Source of the DNA: Clostridium_AM sp900759715
GTDB taxonomy: Bacteria > Bacillota > Clostridia > Clostridiales > Clostridiaceae
DNA length: 64,000 nucleotides
Direction of reading: 5' to 3'
Assembly (NCBI GenBank): GCA_900759715.1
Contig: CAAEXF010000139.1
Span: forward strand, 15,323-79,322
The notes beneath the pieces were generated by a model. That model was not told the DNA's origin. It ran no database searches and saw only the letters and a list, made by a program, of their open reading frames with translations. Both the position numbers and the translations under genes were made by a program. This document shows positions 1-8,171 of this stretch, piece by piece (positions within the stretch are counted from its first letter, which is position 1; the number at the start of each line of letters is the position of its first letter).

Positions 1-13
1 GTAGCAAAAAGAC

Positions 14-241
14 GAAAGTTAATTTATACTCCGAGCTATGTTTCCAAGCTTCAGTCCGTTAAAAACTTTTAGTCAGTCTAAAGCTTGTGTTTTAGACGAC
101 CTAAGAACTTAGATAAACTCGCTCCGCTCAAACAGTATCTAAGTTCTAAGGTTGTCTTAAAACCCTTCACTAAGACTGACACAAAGTTTTTAAATCTACC
201 TTCAGCTTTGGAAACATAACTCTTCACATAAGTTAACTTTC
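14..241. repeat. Long imperfect palindromic intergenic element, family A copy 1
   Basis: Two arms of about 100 bases (14-114 and 137-241) are imperfect reverse complements around a loop of about 22 bases at 115-136. Matching blocks include GAAAGTTAA (14-22) with TTAACTTTC (233-241), and CTAAGAACTTAGAT (101-114) with its partner at 137-150, which has a one-base bulge. The same element recurs at 8172-8497 with a longer, different loop. No reading frame or transposase is visible in it, so it resembles a non-autonomous MITE-like or REP-like element. If transcribed it would fold into one very long hairpin. Confidence 0.8.
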
Positions 242-301
242 TAGTTTTTATCCATATAGATATTTAAATTTCAAAATAATCCACATAATCGGAGGTGTAT
301 T

Positions 302-2041
302 ATGTTAGATATAGTATTAGATAAGTTAAATGGACACGCTAAGGATGGTAAAGTATGTAGAATATATATAAGTGTTGGAGACACAATTAGCGCTGATGAT
401 AACATTTGTGATATAGAAAGTAAAAAGGGAAGTTCAACTTTTAAATCTAACTTTTCAGGTGTTATAAAAAGTATAGAGATTTCAGAAGGAGATACTATAA
501 GCTTAGGAGCTGTAATAGCTAAGATAGAAGGAGAAGCTATTGGGCTTAAAGAGGATAACAAAAAAGAAGACAATGCTTCTAGTAATAAAGGTGCCTCATC
601 CTTTAATTATTTCGCTGGATTAATGAAGCCTAAAAAAGAAGAAATAAGCTGTGATATAGCTATAGTTGGGGGAGGACCTGGTGGATATGTAGCTGCTATT
701 GAAGGTGCTATGCTAGGTGCAAATGTAGTATTAATCGAAAAAGAAAATCTAGGTGGAACTTGTCTTAATCGTGGATGTATTCCAACTAAAACCTTAGTAA
801 GGTCAGCAGAGGTATATGACAGCTTATGCAGAGCAGACGAATTTGGACTAATAGCAGAAAATGTATCAGTAAATATGAAAAAGATAATTCAGCGTAAAAA
901 CAATATAGTTGAAGAATTAAGAAATGGAATTCAATTTATACTTGAAAAACGTAATGTAAGAATCATAAAAGGTGAAGGTAAATTAGTAAAAGAAGACAGC
1001 CTATTTGTAAAAGAAAATAACACAGAAATAACTATCAACGCTAAAAATATAATATTAGCAACAGGTTCAAAGGCTATGAAACTTCCAATACCAGGTGCAG
1101 ATTTAGAAGACGTTATAACCAGTAATGAAGCGCTAGATTTAGATAAGCTTCCTAAAAAGTTAATAATAATAGGCGGTGGCATAATAGGTATGGAATTTGC
1201 ATTCATGTACTCTAAACTAGGTGTAGATGTATATGTTGTAGAGTATTTTGATTCCATACTAGCAACCTTAGATAAAGATATATGTGATGAAATAACTTCA
1301 ATAGCAAAGGATAACAACATAAAATTATATACTGGTTGTAAGGTTGAGGAAATATTAAAAGGAGAAGACAACCAATCAATAGTAGTATTCTCAAAAGAAG
1401 ATACTAAAAAATATCTATCAGCAGATAAAGTTTTAATGGCAGTTGGTAGAGGCCCTTCAATAGATACTGCAGAGTTAGAGAAGTTTAATATTGAGTTAAC
1501 CGCTAACAAAAGAGCTATAGCAGTAAATGATAAAATGCAAACCAGTTTAAATAATATATATGCTATAGGTGATGCAACTAATATAATTCAATTAGCCCAT
1601 GTAGCATCCCATCAAGGAGTAGTAGCAGCAAGAAATATAATGGGAAAAGAATGCAGCATGAATTATGATGTAGTTCCAAGTGCCATATTTACTCACCCTG
1701 AAATTGCTGTGGTTGGAGTATCAGAAAAAGATGCAGAGAAAAAAGGCATTGAAATAGAGATAGGTAAATTTCCTTTTGCAGCTAATGGAAAAGCCATGAC
1801 CTATGGTGAAAAGGAAGGCTTTGTGAAAATCATAAAGGACAAGGCTACTGGAGTTGTTATCGGCGGCGCTATAATAGGACCTCATGCAACAGATTTAATA
1901 GCTGAATTAGCTCTAGCTGTAAAGAACAAGTTAACAGCAGAACAGATTACAGAAACTATACACGCACATCCTACTACAGCAGAAGCTATACACGAAGGAG
2001 CTCTTGCTTTAGAAGGAGGATCTTTACACTTTGTTAACTAA
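302..2041 (+). CDS. lpdA: Dihydrolipoyl dehydrogenase (E3) with N-terminal lipoyl domain
   Basis: This 579-aa flavoprotein should reoxidise dihydrolipoyl groups with NAD+, as the E3 component of a 2-oxoacid dehydrogenase or glycine cleavage complex. Residues 1 to about 75 form a biotinyl/lipoyl domain with the lipoylation-type sequence DIESKKGSS. A flexible linker follows to about 115. The FAD-binding segment has IVGGGPGGYVAA, and the redox disulfide is in GGTCLNRGCIPTKTL. A second Rossmann segment (IIIGGGIIGMEFAF) binds NAD. The C-terminal dimerisation domain ends with the active-site HAHPTTAEA motif. The ATG at 302 follows a GGAGGTG site. The lipoate ligase start overlaps the end of this gene, so both are probably co-transcribed. 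No E1/E2 or glycine cleavage genes lie in the window, so the partner complex is unknown. Confidence 0.95.
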   Translation: MLDIVLDKLNGHAKDGKVCRIYISVGDTISADDNICDIESKKGSSTFKSNFSGVIKSIEISEGDTISLGAVIAKIEGEAIGLKEDNKKEDNASSNKGASSFNYFAGLMKPKKEEISCDIAIVGGGPGGYVAAIEGAMLGANVVLIEKENLGGTCLNRGCIPTKTLVRSAEVYDSLCRADEFGLIAENVSVNMKKIIQRKNNIVEELRNGIQFILEKRNVRIIKGEGKLVKEDSLFVKENNTEITINAKNIILATGSKAMKLPIPGADLEDVITSNEALDLDKLPKKLIIIGGGIIGMEFAFMYSKLGVDVYVVEYFDSILATLDKDICDEITSIAKDNNIKLYTGCKVEEILKGEDNQSIVVFSKEDTKKYLSADKVLMAVGRGPSIDTAELEKFNIELTANKRAIAVNDKMQTSLNNIYAIGDATNIIQLAHVASHQGVVAARNIMGKECSMNYDVVPSAIFTHPEIAVVGVSEKDAEKKGIEIEIGKFPFAANGKAMTYGEKEGFVKIIKDKATGVVIGGAIIGPHATDLIAELALAVKNKLTAEQITETIHAHPTTAEAIHEGALALEGGSLHFVN

Positions 2042-3038
2042 AGATATAAAAACAAAAATTCTTGTATCTACATCCGTTGATCCTTATTACAACTTATCCT
2101 TAGAAGAATACCTTCTAAACAATGTAGAAGAAGATGAGGTAATTCTTTATTTATGGCAAAATGCAAACACTGTAGTTATAGGTAGAAATCAAAATCCATG
2201 GAAAGAATGCAAATGTAAAGAGTTAGAACTGAATAATGGGAAAATAGCTAGAAGACTTTCTGGTGGTGGTGCAGTGTACCATGACTTGGGAAATTTAAAC
2301 TTTACATTTGTGGCAAGTGAAGCTTTGTATAATCTAGAAAAACAGTTGAAGGTTATATTAAAGGCAGCTCAAAAAGAAGGGATAAATGCACAGTTTTCTG
2401 GAAGAAATGATATTGAGGTAAAGGGTAAGAAGTTTTCTGGCAATGCTTTTTATTTTACGAAAACCTCAGCATATCATCATGGTGCTATACTTATTGATAC
2501 CGATATAAGTAAATTAGGCAGCTATCTCCAGGTTTCAAAAGAGAAAATACAGTCTAAAGGTATAGATTCGGTGCAAGCTAGAGTTGTAAACTTAAAGAAC
2601 TTAAATAAGGATATAACTATAGAGTCATTTAAAATGAGACTTAAAGAAAGCTTTAAAGAAATATATGGAGAAAATTCCGAAGAATATATATTAAATGAGG
2701 AGATATTTAAATTAAATGAATTATATAATAAGTATTCTTCCTGGGAATGGATTTATGGAGAATCACCCTCATTTGATATAAGCTTTAAAAATAGATTTAC
2801 TTGGGGAGAAATAGAAATTGGATTAACCCTAAAGAAGGCATATATAGAAAAGGCAGTTATATATTCTGATGCTTTAAATAGTAGCCTTATTTTAAGATTA
2901 GGTGATGTACTAGAAGGAATAAATTTTGACGTATCAAAAATATGTGAAAGAATAAGATGCCTAAGTACTGAATTTGGCGAAGATGAAATAATAAATGATA
3001 TATATAATTGGATGAAAAGTAAAGTGTTACAATTTTAA
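2031..3038 (+). CDS. lplA: Lipoate-protein ligase A
   Basis: The 335-aa product belongs to the LplA family, which activates lipoate with ATP and transfers it to the lysine of lipoyl domains. The lipoate-binding signature RRLSGGGAVYHDLGN is present near residue 80, and the fold continues with NDIEVKGKKFSGNAF. A C-terminal accessory domain (about residues 245-335) matches the full-length ligase. Translation starts at a TTG (2031) preceded by GAAGGAGGA, inside the last codons of lpdA, an arrangement typical of translational coupling. The ligase probably lipoylates the lipoyl domain of LpdA and any H protein or E2 encoded elsewhere. Confidence 0.93.
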   Translation: MLTKDIKTKILVSTSVDPYYNLSLEEYLLNNVEEDEVILYLWQNANTVVIGRNQNPWKECKCKELELNNGKIARRLSGGGAVYHDLGNLNFTFVASEALYNLEKQLKVILKAAQKEGINAQFSGRNDIEVKGKKFSGNAFYFTKTSAYHHGAILIDTDISKLGSYLQVSKEKIQSKGIDSVQARVVNLKNLNKDITIESFKMRLKESFKEIYGENSEEYILNEEIFKLNELYNKYSSWEWIYGESPSFDISFKNRFTWGEIEIGLTLKKAYIEKAVIYSDALNSSLILRLGDVLEGINFDVSKICERIRCLSTEFGEDEIINDIYNWMKSKVLQF

Positions 3039-3042
3039 TAAT

Positions 3043-3163
3043 ATGGATATTCATTGAATTTAAATTACTAAATTTTTAATTTAATCTGGTATTTATATAA
3101 ATAGAAGGTATATAAATATTCAAGTTGAGTTAAAATACAGTTAATAATTCTATGAATATCCAT
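3043..3163. promoter_or_regulatory. Widely spaced 12-bp inverted repeat upstream of the amino-acid transporter
   Basis: ATGGATATTCAT (3043-3054) and its exact reverse complement ATGAATATCCAT (3152-3163) flank about 97 AT-rich bases between lplA and the transporter promoter. Each half is itself near-palindromic (ATG-N-ATAT-N-CAT). That shape loosely recalls arginine-repressor boxes, which would fit an amino-acid transporter. The repeat could equally be an RNA stem. No riboswitch or T-box core is recognisable. Confidence 0.3.
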
Positions 3164-3215
3164 TTTTTATAGATATAGTTATGAATTTTTATTAAAAAAA
3201 AATTTATAAAAAGTA

Positions 3216-3244
3216 TTGTATAAACATGAAAATGGATGTATAAT
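3216..3244 (+). promoter_or_regulatory. Sigma-A type promoter of the amino-acid ABC transporter
   Basis: TTGTAT (3216-3221) and a consensus TATAAT (3239-3244) are separated by exactly 17 bases. They lie about 55 bases upstream of the lipoprotein start codon at 3300. Confidence 0.75.
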
Positions 3245-3299
3245 AATACAAGAATTAATTTTGAAGCATCAAGTGATAGAAATTTTGGGGGGAATCAAA

Positions 3300-4133
3300 A
3301 TGTTAAAAGGAAGTTTAAAGAAACTTATAGCAGTGTCTTTAGTTGTAGGCTCAATGTTTACTTTTGCTGCTTGTGGAAGCAAGCAAAATACATCTAATAG
3401 TGGAACACAATCACAAACTATGGAGAGAATAAAGAAGAACGGAAAACTTGTTCTTGGTACAAGTGCGGACTATCCACCATATGAATTCCATAAATCAGTA
3501 GATGGAAAAGATGAAATTGTAGGTTTTGACGTTGAGGTTGCAAAACAAATAGCAAAAGATATGGGAGTACAGCTTGAAATAAAAGACATGAAGTTTGATG
3601 GATTGCTTGCAGCTTTAGATCAAGGAAACGTTGATATTGTTGTTGCTGGAATGACTCCAACTGAAGAAAGAAAGAAAAACGTAGATTTCTCAAAAGTTTA
3701 TTATAATGCAGTTCAAACTGTAATAGTAAAAGCTTCTGATAAAGATAAAATAAAATCAATAGATGATTTAAAAGGTAAAAGAGTAGGAGTTCAAAAAGGA
3801 GCAATACAAGAAGAAATAGCTAAGAAGCAAATGCCAAACTCTGAAGCTGTAGCTCTTGGAAAAATATCAGATTTAGTTCTAGCTCTTAAGAACAACAGAG
3901 TTGATGCAGTTATAGTAGAATTACCAGTTGCAACTTCAAATGTAAATGCTAATAAGGACTTAGTTATATCAGGTATAAAACTTCAAACTGAAGAAGCAGG
4001 TTCAGCAGTTGCAATTAAAAAGGGAAGTGCAGATGTAGTTAGCGCTATAGATAAGACACTAGACAAACTAATTCAAGATAAGAGTATTGACAAATACGTT
4101 ACTGATGCAACTAACTCAGTAGAAGTAAAATAA
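3300..4133 (+). CDS. Polar amino-acid ABC transporter, substrate-binding lipoprotein
   Basis: The 277-aa protein is a family 3 solute-binding protein. A lipoprotein signal peptide ends in FTFAACGS, so the mature protein should be anchored at the outer face of the membrane by Cys 23. The bilobed binding fold is evident from GTSADYPPYEFH, GFDVEVAKQIA and a C-terminal hinge segment. The ATG at 3300 is preferred over an upstream in-frame start at 3216 because GGGGGGAA lies immediately in front of it and a signal peptide begins there. The permease and ATPase genes follow. The ligand could be arginine, lysine, histidine, glutamine or cystine; sequence inspection alone does not decide. Confidence 0.93.
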   Translation: MLKGSLKKLIAVSLVVGSMFTFAACGSKQNTSNSGTQSQTMERIKKNGKLVLGTSADYPPYEFHKSVDGKDEIVGFDVEVAKQIAKDMGVQLEIKDMKFDGLLAALDQGNVDIVVAGMTPTEERKKNVDFSKVYYNAVQTVIVKASDKDKIKSIDDLKGKRVGVQKGAIQEEIAKKQMPNSEAVALGKISDLVLALKNNRVDAVIVELPVATSNVNANKDLVISGIKLQTEEAGSAVAIKKGSADVVSAIDKTLDKLIQDKSIDKYVTDATNSVEVK

Positions 4134-4157
4134 ATTAAGACCTTTAAGTTCAGCAAT

Positions 4158-4196
4158 AATTGTTAGGTAGCTGTAGTTACCTAACAATTTATTTTC
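4158..4196 (+). terminator. Hairpin between binding-protein and permease genes
   Basis: A perfect 12-bp stem (4158-4169 with 4178-4189) and 8-base loop are followed by TATTTT. Its position after the binding-protein gene suggests partial termination or mRNA 3'-end protection, giving more binding protein than permease. Confidence 0.75.
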
Positions 4197-4285
4197 TGAG
4201 CACATTATTTTTTATAGCTTTAATTTAAGGCAGAAAAATATTTAATTTAATATTTAATTTAATATAAGACGGGGAGGACGTAGTA

Positions 4286-4936
4286 TTGGATTTCAGTTTT
4301 TTATCTAATTATTACATGTTTTTTGTTAATGGAGCTAAGTTTACAATCTTCCTAGCATTCTTTACAGTTTTAATTGGTGTAATGCTTGGAGTTATTTTAG
4401 CTCTGATGAAGTTATCGAATAAAAAGATTTTAAATTTAATAGCAGCTGCTTATATAGAATTTATAAGAGGAACTCCGGTACTTGTACAATTATATATTGT
4501 ATTCTATGGTCTTCCGCACTTAGGAATTAGTCTTCCAGACTTTGTTGCTGGTATAATAGCACTATCAGTTAATAGTTCTGCATATGTAGCAGAAATAATA
4601 CGTGCGGGTATACAGGCCGTAGATAAAGGACAAATGGAAGCTGCAAGGTCATTAGGTATGCCTCCAGCAATGGCTATGAGATATATAATAATACCTCAAG
4701 CTATTAAAAATATATTGCCTGCATTGGGTAATGAATTTATAGTTGTTATAAAAGAATCTTCTATAGCATCTATAATAGGTATACATGAGCTTATGTATAA
4801 TGCTGATACTGTAAGAGGTAACATATTCCAACCTTTCGAACCTTTAATTGTAGCAGCGATAATGTACTTCTTAATGACATTTACACTTTCAAAAATTATA
4901 GGTACCTTTGAAAGGAGAATGAAGACAAGTGATTAA
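4286..4936 (+). CDS. Polar amino-acid ABC transporter, permease
   Basis: The 216-aa membrane protein has about five hydrophobic segments and belongs to the HisM/ArtQ-type permeases. The EAA motif that contacts the ATPase is visible as EAARSLGMPPAMAMRYIIIPQA around residues 117-138, and IRGTPVLVQLY is the conserved N-terminal signature. The start is a TTG at 4286 preceded by GGGGAGGA with good spacing. The 3' end overlaps the ATPase gene by 8 bases, so permease and ATPase should be translationally coupled. It should form the transmembrane channel for the amino acid delivered by the preceding lipoprotein. Confidence 0.93.
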   Translation: MDFSFLSNYYMFFVNGAKFTIFLAFFTVLIGVMLGVILALMKLSNKKILNLIAAAYIEFIRGTPVLVQLYIVFYGLPHLGISLPDFVAGIIALSVNSSAYVAEIIRAGIQAVDKGQMEAARSLGMPPAMAMRYIIIPQAIKNILPALGNEFIVVIKESSIASIIGIHELMYNADTVRGNIFQPFEPLIVAAIMYFLMTFTLSKIIGTFERRMKTSD

Positions 4937-5651
4937 AGTAAATGGTTTGCATAAAAAATTTGATAAGTTACATGTTCTTAAAGGAATAGATATAGAAATA
5001 AAACAAGGTGAAGTTGTTGTTGTTATAGGACCAAGTGGCTCCGGTAAAAGTACCTTTTTAAGATGTCTTAATTTACTGGAAGAACCTACTGAAGGTGAAA
5101 TTGTTTTTGAAGGTATATCTATAACGGACAAAGGTACAGATATAAATAAACTAAGACAAAAGATGGGAATGGTGTTTCAGCAATTTAACTTATTCCCACA
5201 TCTAAGCGTTTTAGAAAATATAACTATATCACCTAAAAAGTTGAAAGGCATGTCTGATGAAGAAGCTAAGAAAGTTGCCTTTGATTTGTTAAAGAGAATA
5301 GGGCTTGACGATAAAGCAAATAGCTACCCAGGACAGTTATCTGGTGGACAAAAGCAGAGAATAGCTATAGCAAGAGCACTTGCTATGTCACCAGATGTTA
5401 TGTTATTTGACGAGCCAACTTCAGCTCTTGATCCAGAAATGGTAGGAGAAGTTCTAGATGTTATGAAAGAGCTTGCAGCAGAAGGTATGACAATGGTTGT
5501 TGTTACGCATGAGATGGGCTTTGCAAAAGAAGTTGGAGATAGAGTTATATTTATGGACCAAGGAAATATAATTGAAGAAAATGTACCAGAAGAATTATTC
5601 GGAAATCCACAACACCCAAGAACTAAAGATTTCTTAGGAAAAGTATTATAG
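4929..5651 (+). CDS. Polar amino-acid ABC transporter, ATP-binding protein
   Basis: The 240-aa ATPase has every expected ABC motif: Walker A GPSGSGKST near residue 34, Q-loop VFQQFNLFPH, signature LSGGQKQR, Walker B VMLFDEP and the switch histidine in VVTHEMGF. It energises import by the adjacent permease. Translation starts at a GTG (4929) inside the end of the permease gene. The family (GlnQ/HisP/ArtP) is certain, but the substrate is not. A repeat element follows the stop codon. Confidence 0.95.
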   Translation: MIKVNGLHKKFDKLHVLKGIDIEIKQGEVVVVIGPSGSGKSTFLRCLNLLEEPTEGEIVFEGISITDKGTDINKLRQKMGMVFQQFNLFPHLSVLENITISPKKLKGMSDEEAKKVAFDLLKRIGLDDKANSYPGQLSGGQKQRIAIARALAMSPDVMLFDEPTSALDPEMVGEVLDVMKELAAEGMTMVVVTHEMGFAKEVGDRVIFMDQGNIIEENVPEELFGNPQHPRTKDFLGKVL

Positions 5652-5661
5652 AACAGAGTAC

Positions 5662-5834
5662 AGAGGACAACTGACAGAGGACAGTGAAGGTGAGTTTTCT
5701 TCCTTACGTCGGAAAACTAATTGTATTTTGACCTGGTTTCGCTAATGCGAAACATCGGTTTATAGTATAATTAAGATTTTTCGAAGTGTAAGGTAGAAAA
5801 ATCCTCCATCACTGTCCTTTGTCAATTGTCCTCT
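5662..5834. repeat. Intergenic repeat, family B copy 1 (GAGGACA-type ends)
   Basis: Terminal inverted repeats of 26 bases (5662-5687 and 5809-5834) match at all but two positions and are built from the units AGAGGACA and TTGACA. Between them are nested small hairpins, for example GTTTCGC/GCGAAAC and GATTTTTC/GAAAAATC. A related element lies at 63582-63716. It has no coding capacity and looks like a mobile, non-autonomous intergenic element. Confidence 0.75.
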
Positions 5835-5897
5835 AAGGTGAATAAAACTGTATATATTACAGATTTATTCAAATACTATCACTAAGAGGTGATAATC

Positions 5898-6128
5898 ATG
5901 GAAGAAAAATCAAAAGTAATAAAAGTTAGAAAAAATAATGATGGAGACATAACAGATGTAATGCTAGAAAACGGAAATGTATATTCTATAGATGAAGCAG
6001 TAATGATGGCAAAAGATAATTTGATCCAAGGAGTAAACGTTGGCACAGCTAGAAATGGAAGACATTATTTAAGAGGCAATCCTAATGATAAAGATAATGA
6101 TAATTTAGACAATATGCCAAGTTTTTAG
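5898..6128 (+). CDS. DUF3892 family protein
   Basis: The 76-aa protein fits the DUF3892 family: a short module with VIKVRKNNDGDITDVMLENG, then a central VYSIDEAVMMAKDN and the conserved C-terminal YLRGNP. Homologues occur widely in Firmicutes, and I know of no established function. The ATG at 5898 is chosen over an in-frame GTG at 5889 because AGAGGTG lies just before it and would overlap the GTG. No signal peptide or membrane segment is present. A strong terminator follows, so it is probably monocistronic. Confidence 0.8.
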   Translation: MEEKSKVIKVRKNNDGDITDVMLENGNVYSIDEAVMMAKDNLIQGVNVGTARNGRHYLRGNPNDKDNDNLDNMPSF

Positions 6129-6156
6129 AAAATAATACGAACACCTCAAAATAAAC

Positions 6157-6188
6157 AAAGTAAGATTAGCAAAAGCTAATCTTACTTT
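6157..6188. terminator. Bidirectional terminator between convergent genes
   Basis: A 14-bp perfect stem (6157-6170 and 6175-6188) with an AAAA loop has A/T-rich flanks on both sides. It lies between the convergent DUF3892 and gerQ-like genes and could serve both. Confidence 0.85.
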
Positions 6189-6214
6189 ATATTATTAATC
6201 TGATGAGCATAATT

Positions 6215-6739
6215 TTAAGGTGTCCTTGGGGTTCCAACAGGAGCTGATGGGAATATATCTACAAATCTAATTGAATATATATCTCCCAGTACGTCAGTAC
6301 CAGTATACTCGTCTCTTATAATTATATAACTTATACCCACATTTTCTAAAGTTCCAACACGGTCTTGTAAGGTACCTGTTCCAAGTAAGAAGGTCACTCT
6401 TACCCTTTTACCTATCTGAGTTCTTAAGTAACCTTGAGTATAGTTAGTGTCTAATACCACAGGTGCACCGGGTGCTGTTACAAAAGGAGAAGGTGTTACC
6501 CCAACAGTGCCAGGTGCACCTATTCCTGAAGGTGTAGGACCTGGTGTGGCTCCTGGTGTAGGTGCGCCAGCGCTAGTGCCTCCAGGGATTAATTCAACGT
6601 TCTCCATTTCAGTATCTTGCATAGGACCTTGCATAGGACCTCCTTGGAACATTCCGCCTGGGAACATAGATGGACTAGGCATTGGCGGCATGGTTCTATA
6701 TCCTGAGTTCATATGATTTAAGTAACAGTTTGGAAACAT
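6215..6739 (-). CDS. gerQ: GerQ-like spore coat protein
   Basis: The 174-aa protein has a low-complexity N-terminal half rich in Met, Pro and Gly (MPPMPSPSMFPGGMF and a GAPTPGATPGP run). A C-terminal globular domain of about 70 residues follows (YTQGYLRTQIGKRVRV to YSIRFVDIF). This layout fits GerQ, a coat protein that in Bacillus is cross-linked by transglutaminase and is required to place the cortex hydrolase CwlJ. The gene directly follows cwlJ on the same strand, with 31 bases between them, which supports the assignment. The start at 6739 is preceded by TTGGAGGT. The GerQ call rests on the domain pattern and neighbourhood and would be weaker on sequence alone. Confidence 0.75.
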   Translation of the reverse strand: MFPNCYLNHMNSGYRTMPPMPSPSMFPGGMFQGGPMQGPMQDTEMENVELIPGGTSAGAPTPGATPGPTPSGIGAPGTVGVTPSPFVTAPGAPVVLDTNYTQGYLRTQIGKRVRVTFLLGTGTLQDRVGTLENVGISYIIIRDEYTGTDVLGDIYSIRFVDIFPSAPVGTPRTP

Positions 6740-6770
6740 AAGTGTACCTCCAAAAAATATTTATGAATTA

Positions 6771-7205
6771 TTAGGTTTCAAAATAAAGTGCCGTAGGATT
6801 ATAGAAGCAGTGTTTTACTATTGCTACCTGGAAACTGCCACTACCATTATATGGGAATGTGTAAGGACATGGTCCGAAAGGATTAAAGTACCATAACGAA
6901 GCGCCAACAGTAAATAGCTTTTGGCCAGAAAGGGCCCAATCGGCTATATCGTAATGTATCTGCTCTGGTGGGTTAGCCCAAATAGTTTGAGGATTAGCTA
7001 CTCCACCAAGCACTGGACGAACACAGTCAAACTGTCCTTCTTGATAGATTACTCTTCTTAAGCTACCTTGACCTATCCTTTGATATTCACCAGATGAGAC
7101 GTTCACTCTATTCATAACAACACTGGCAACTGCTTTCATGCCGTTCTCGCCTTCACCACCAGCCTCACACTTAACAATTCTGGCCAGAAGTTCTCTGTCA
7201 TCCAT
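6771..7205 (-). CDS. cwlJ: Spore cortex-lytic cell wall hydrolase CwlJ
   Basis: The 144-aa protein is a SleB/CwlJ-type (Hydrolase_2) muralytic enzyme that degrades spore cortex during germination. ARIVKCEAGGEGENG contains the likely catalytic Glu, followed by AVASVVMNRV and QFDCV, all typical of the family. There is no signal peptide, as expected for CwlJ, which is assembled into the coat from the mother cell. The ATG at 7205 is preferred over a GTG nine bases upstream because GAGGTG lies six bases before it. A gerQ-like gene follows. Confidence 0.9.
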   Translation of the reverse strand: MDDRELLARIVKCEAGGEGENGMKAVASVVMNRVNVSSGEYQRIGQGSLRRVIYQEGQFDCVRPVLGGVANPQTIWANPPEQIHYDIADWALSGQKLFTVGASLWYFNPFGPCPYTFPYNGSGSFQVAIVKHCFYNPTALYFET

Positions 7206-7541
7206 ATAATTCACCTCAATAATTAGTTACAATATCATTTTATTTATTAAAAGTCTAAAAGGTTCTGGTTATTTACGCTTTTGTATAAAAATAAAATTTC
7301 TTAACGGAGTACATAATAGCCTTCAATGGACACCTAAATGGTATAATAACCATATTCGCAACCTGCTAAAGTAACAGTACTTTGTCCTTAAGATTAATCA
7401 ATCCCATTAACTATAATATGATAGAGGTATATAAAAGGTTACACATTAATTCGAGGTTTTGTAGGATCACATTCAGGTGATTTTACCTCCAAAAAAAGTT
7501 TCTACATTATATAATATTAAGTTACTATAAAATTGTTACAA
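7206..7541. other. 336-base intergenic region upstream of cwlJ
   Basis: AT-rich and non-coding. It should hold the minus-strand promoter of cwlJ, presumably of a sporulation sigma factor, but I found no convincing sigma-E or sigma-K -10/-35 pair. No hairpin stands out before the terminator at 7542. Confidence 0.4.
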
Positions 7542-7593
7542 AAAAATGAAGCTTTTGCATATTTATACTCTTATATGCAAAAGCTTCATTTTT
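7542..7593 (-). terminator. Terminator of the coat-protein genes
   Basis: A 21-bp perfect stem (7542-7562 with 7573-7593) and 10-base loop carry A tracts on the left, which become U tracts on the minus strand. It ends transcription of the coat genes at 7600-8092. Confidence 0.85.
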
Positions 7594-7599
7594 AGATGT

Positions 7600-7860
7600 T
7601 TATTTCAATTCATTCATCATCTGAGTTGCTTGATTCTTTAGCAGCGTAACTTCATTATCCTGGGCATCCTTTGTTGTATACCATCCCTTTTGTTTCATAG
7701 CATCAAATACCTTAAATTGAATATCTTGAACACCATTAAAGTTGTTAACTAGCACATTTCTAAGATTTTGACAGGAAGTCTCAGTAATTCCTGTGCTGTA
7801 GGCTGATATCACTTGTTTTTCACTAGCTAGTAAATCGGTCATTAATTCTTTTTCATTCAT
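7600..7860 (-). CDS. CotF-type spore coat protein
   Basis: The 86-aa protein has the small helical Coat_F layout: a start NEKELMTDLLASEKQVIS, a central segment SCQNLRNVLVNNFNGVQDIQF and a C-terminal KGWYTTKDAQDN. Family members are spore coat components. The start at 7860 is preceded by AGGGAGGT. It follows another small coat-like gene on the same strand, with 25 bases between them, so the two probably form one sporulation operon ended by the hairpin at 7542-7593. Confidence 0.85.
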   Translation of the reverse strand: MNEKELMTDLLASEKQVISAYSTGITETSCQNLRNVLVNNFNGVQDIQFKVFDAMKQKGWYTTKDAQDNEVTLLKNQATQMMNELK

Positions 7861-7885
7861 AATAAATACCTCCCTATATATTCAA

Positions 7886-8092
7886 TTATTGATGAGAATC
7901 AAGATATGTTTTTAATGAGTTAAAATTTTGCTTGTGAAGCTGGCTGGCCTGATTACATAAGTTTTTTAACTGAGTATCGCTGCACATAGATGAATACTCA
8001 TTAAATTTCTTATTCATAAGTGATTCGTAATTTAATTGATCTTCAACTACTTTTAAATTATTAGCTTCTATTTGTTTGTTTTGAGCTGCCAT
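7886..8092 (-). CDS. Small coat-associated protein (CotF-like)
   Basis: The 68-aa protein starts at the ATG at 8092, eight bases after AGGAGG, and ends in a helical QASQLHKQNFNSLKTYL. It is hydrophilic, without a signal peptide. Size, helical nature and position just before the CotF-type gene suggest a companion coat protein. The similarity to Coat_F is weak by eye (EYSSMCSDTQLKNLCNQ resembles the central helix of the neighbour). A longer in-frame reading from 8173 has no ribosome site and runs into the repeat element. Confidence 0.7.
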   Translation of the reverse strand: MAAQNKQIEANNLKVVEDQLNYESLMNKKFNEYSSMCSDTQLKNLCNQASQLHKQNFNSLKTYLDSHQ

Positions 8093-8171
8093 AAAGATAG
8101 CCTCCTTCTTGTTTGAATTTATTACAAGGTTATTATTCTCATTGAAACTCAGAAATATTAGCTTAATTTTC

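Noticed and set aside
14..241. Possible CRISPR or tandem repeat array at the left edge
   Set aside because: The repeats are inverted arms of one palindrome, not regularly spaced direct repeats, and no cas genes are present.
271..573. Minus-strand frame across the start of lpdA
   Set aside because: It lies antisense to a clear lipoyl-domain coding region and has no ribosome site; a shadow frame.
931..1509. 192-codon minus-strand frame within lpdA
   Set aside because: Antisense to conserved FAD/NAD-binding sequence; length reflects low stop frequency opposite the gene.
6447..6716. Plus-strand frame opposite the gerQ-like gene
   Set aside because: Gly/Pro-rich only because it is antisense to the Pro/Gly-rich tail of the real gene, which has a good ribosome site.
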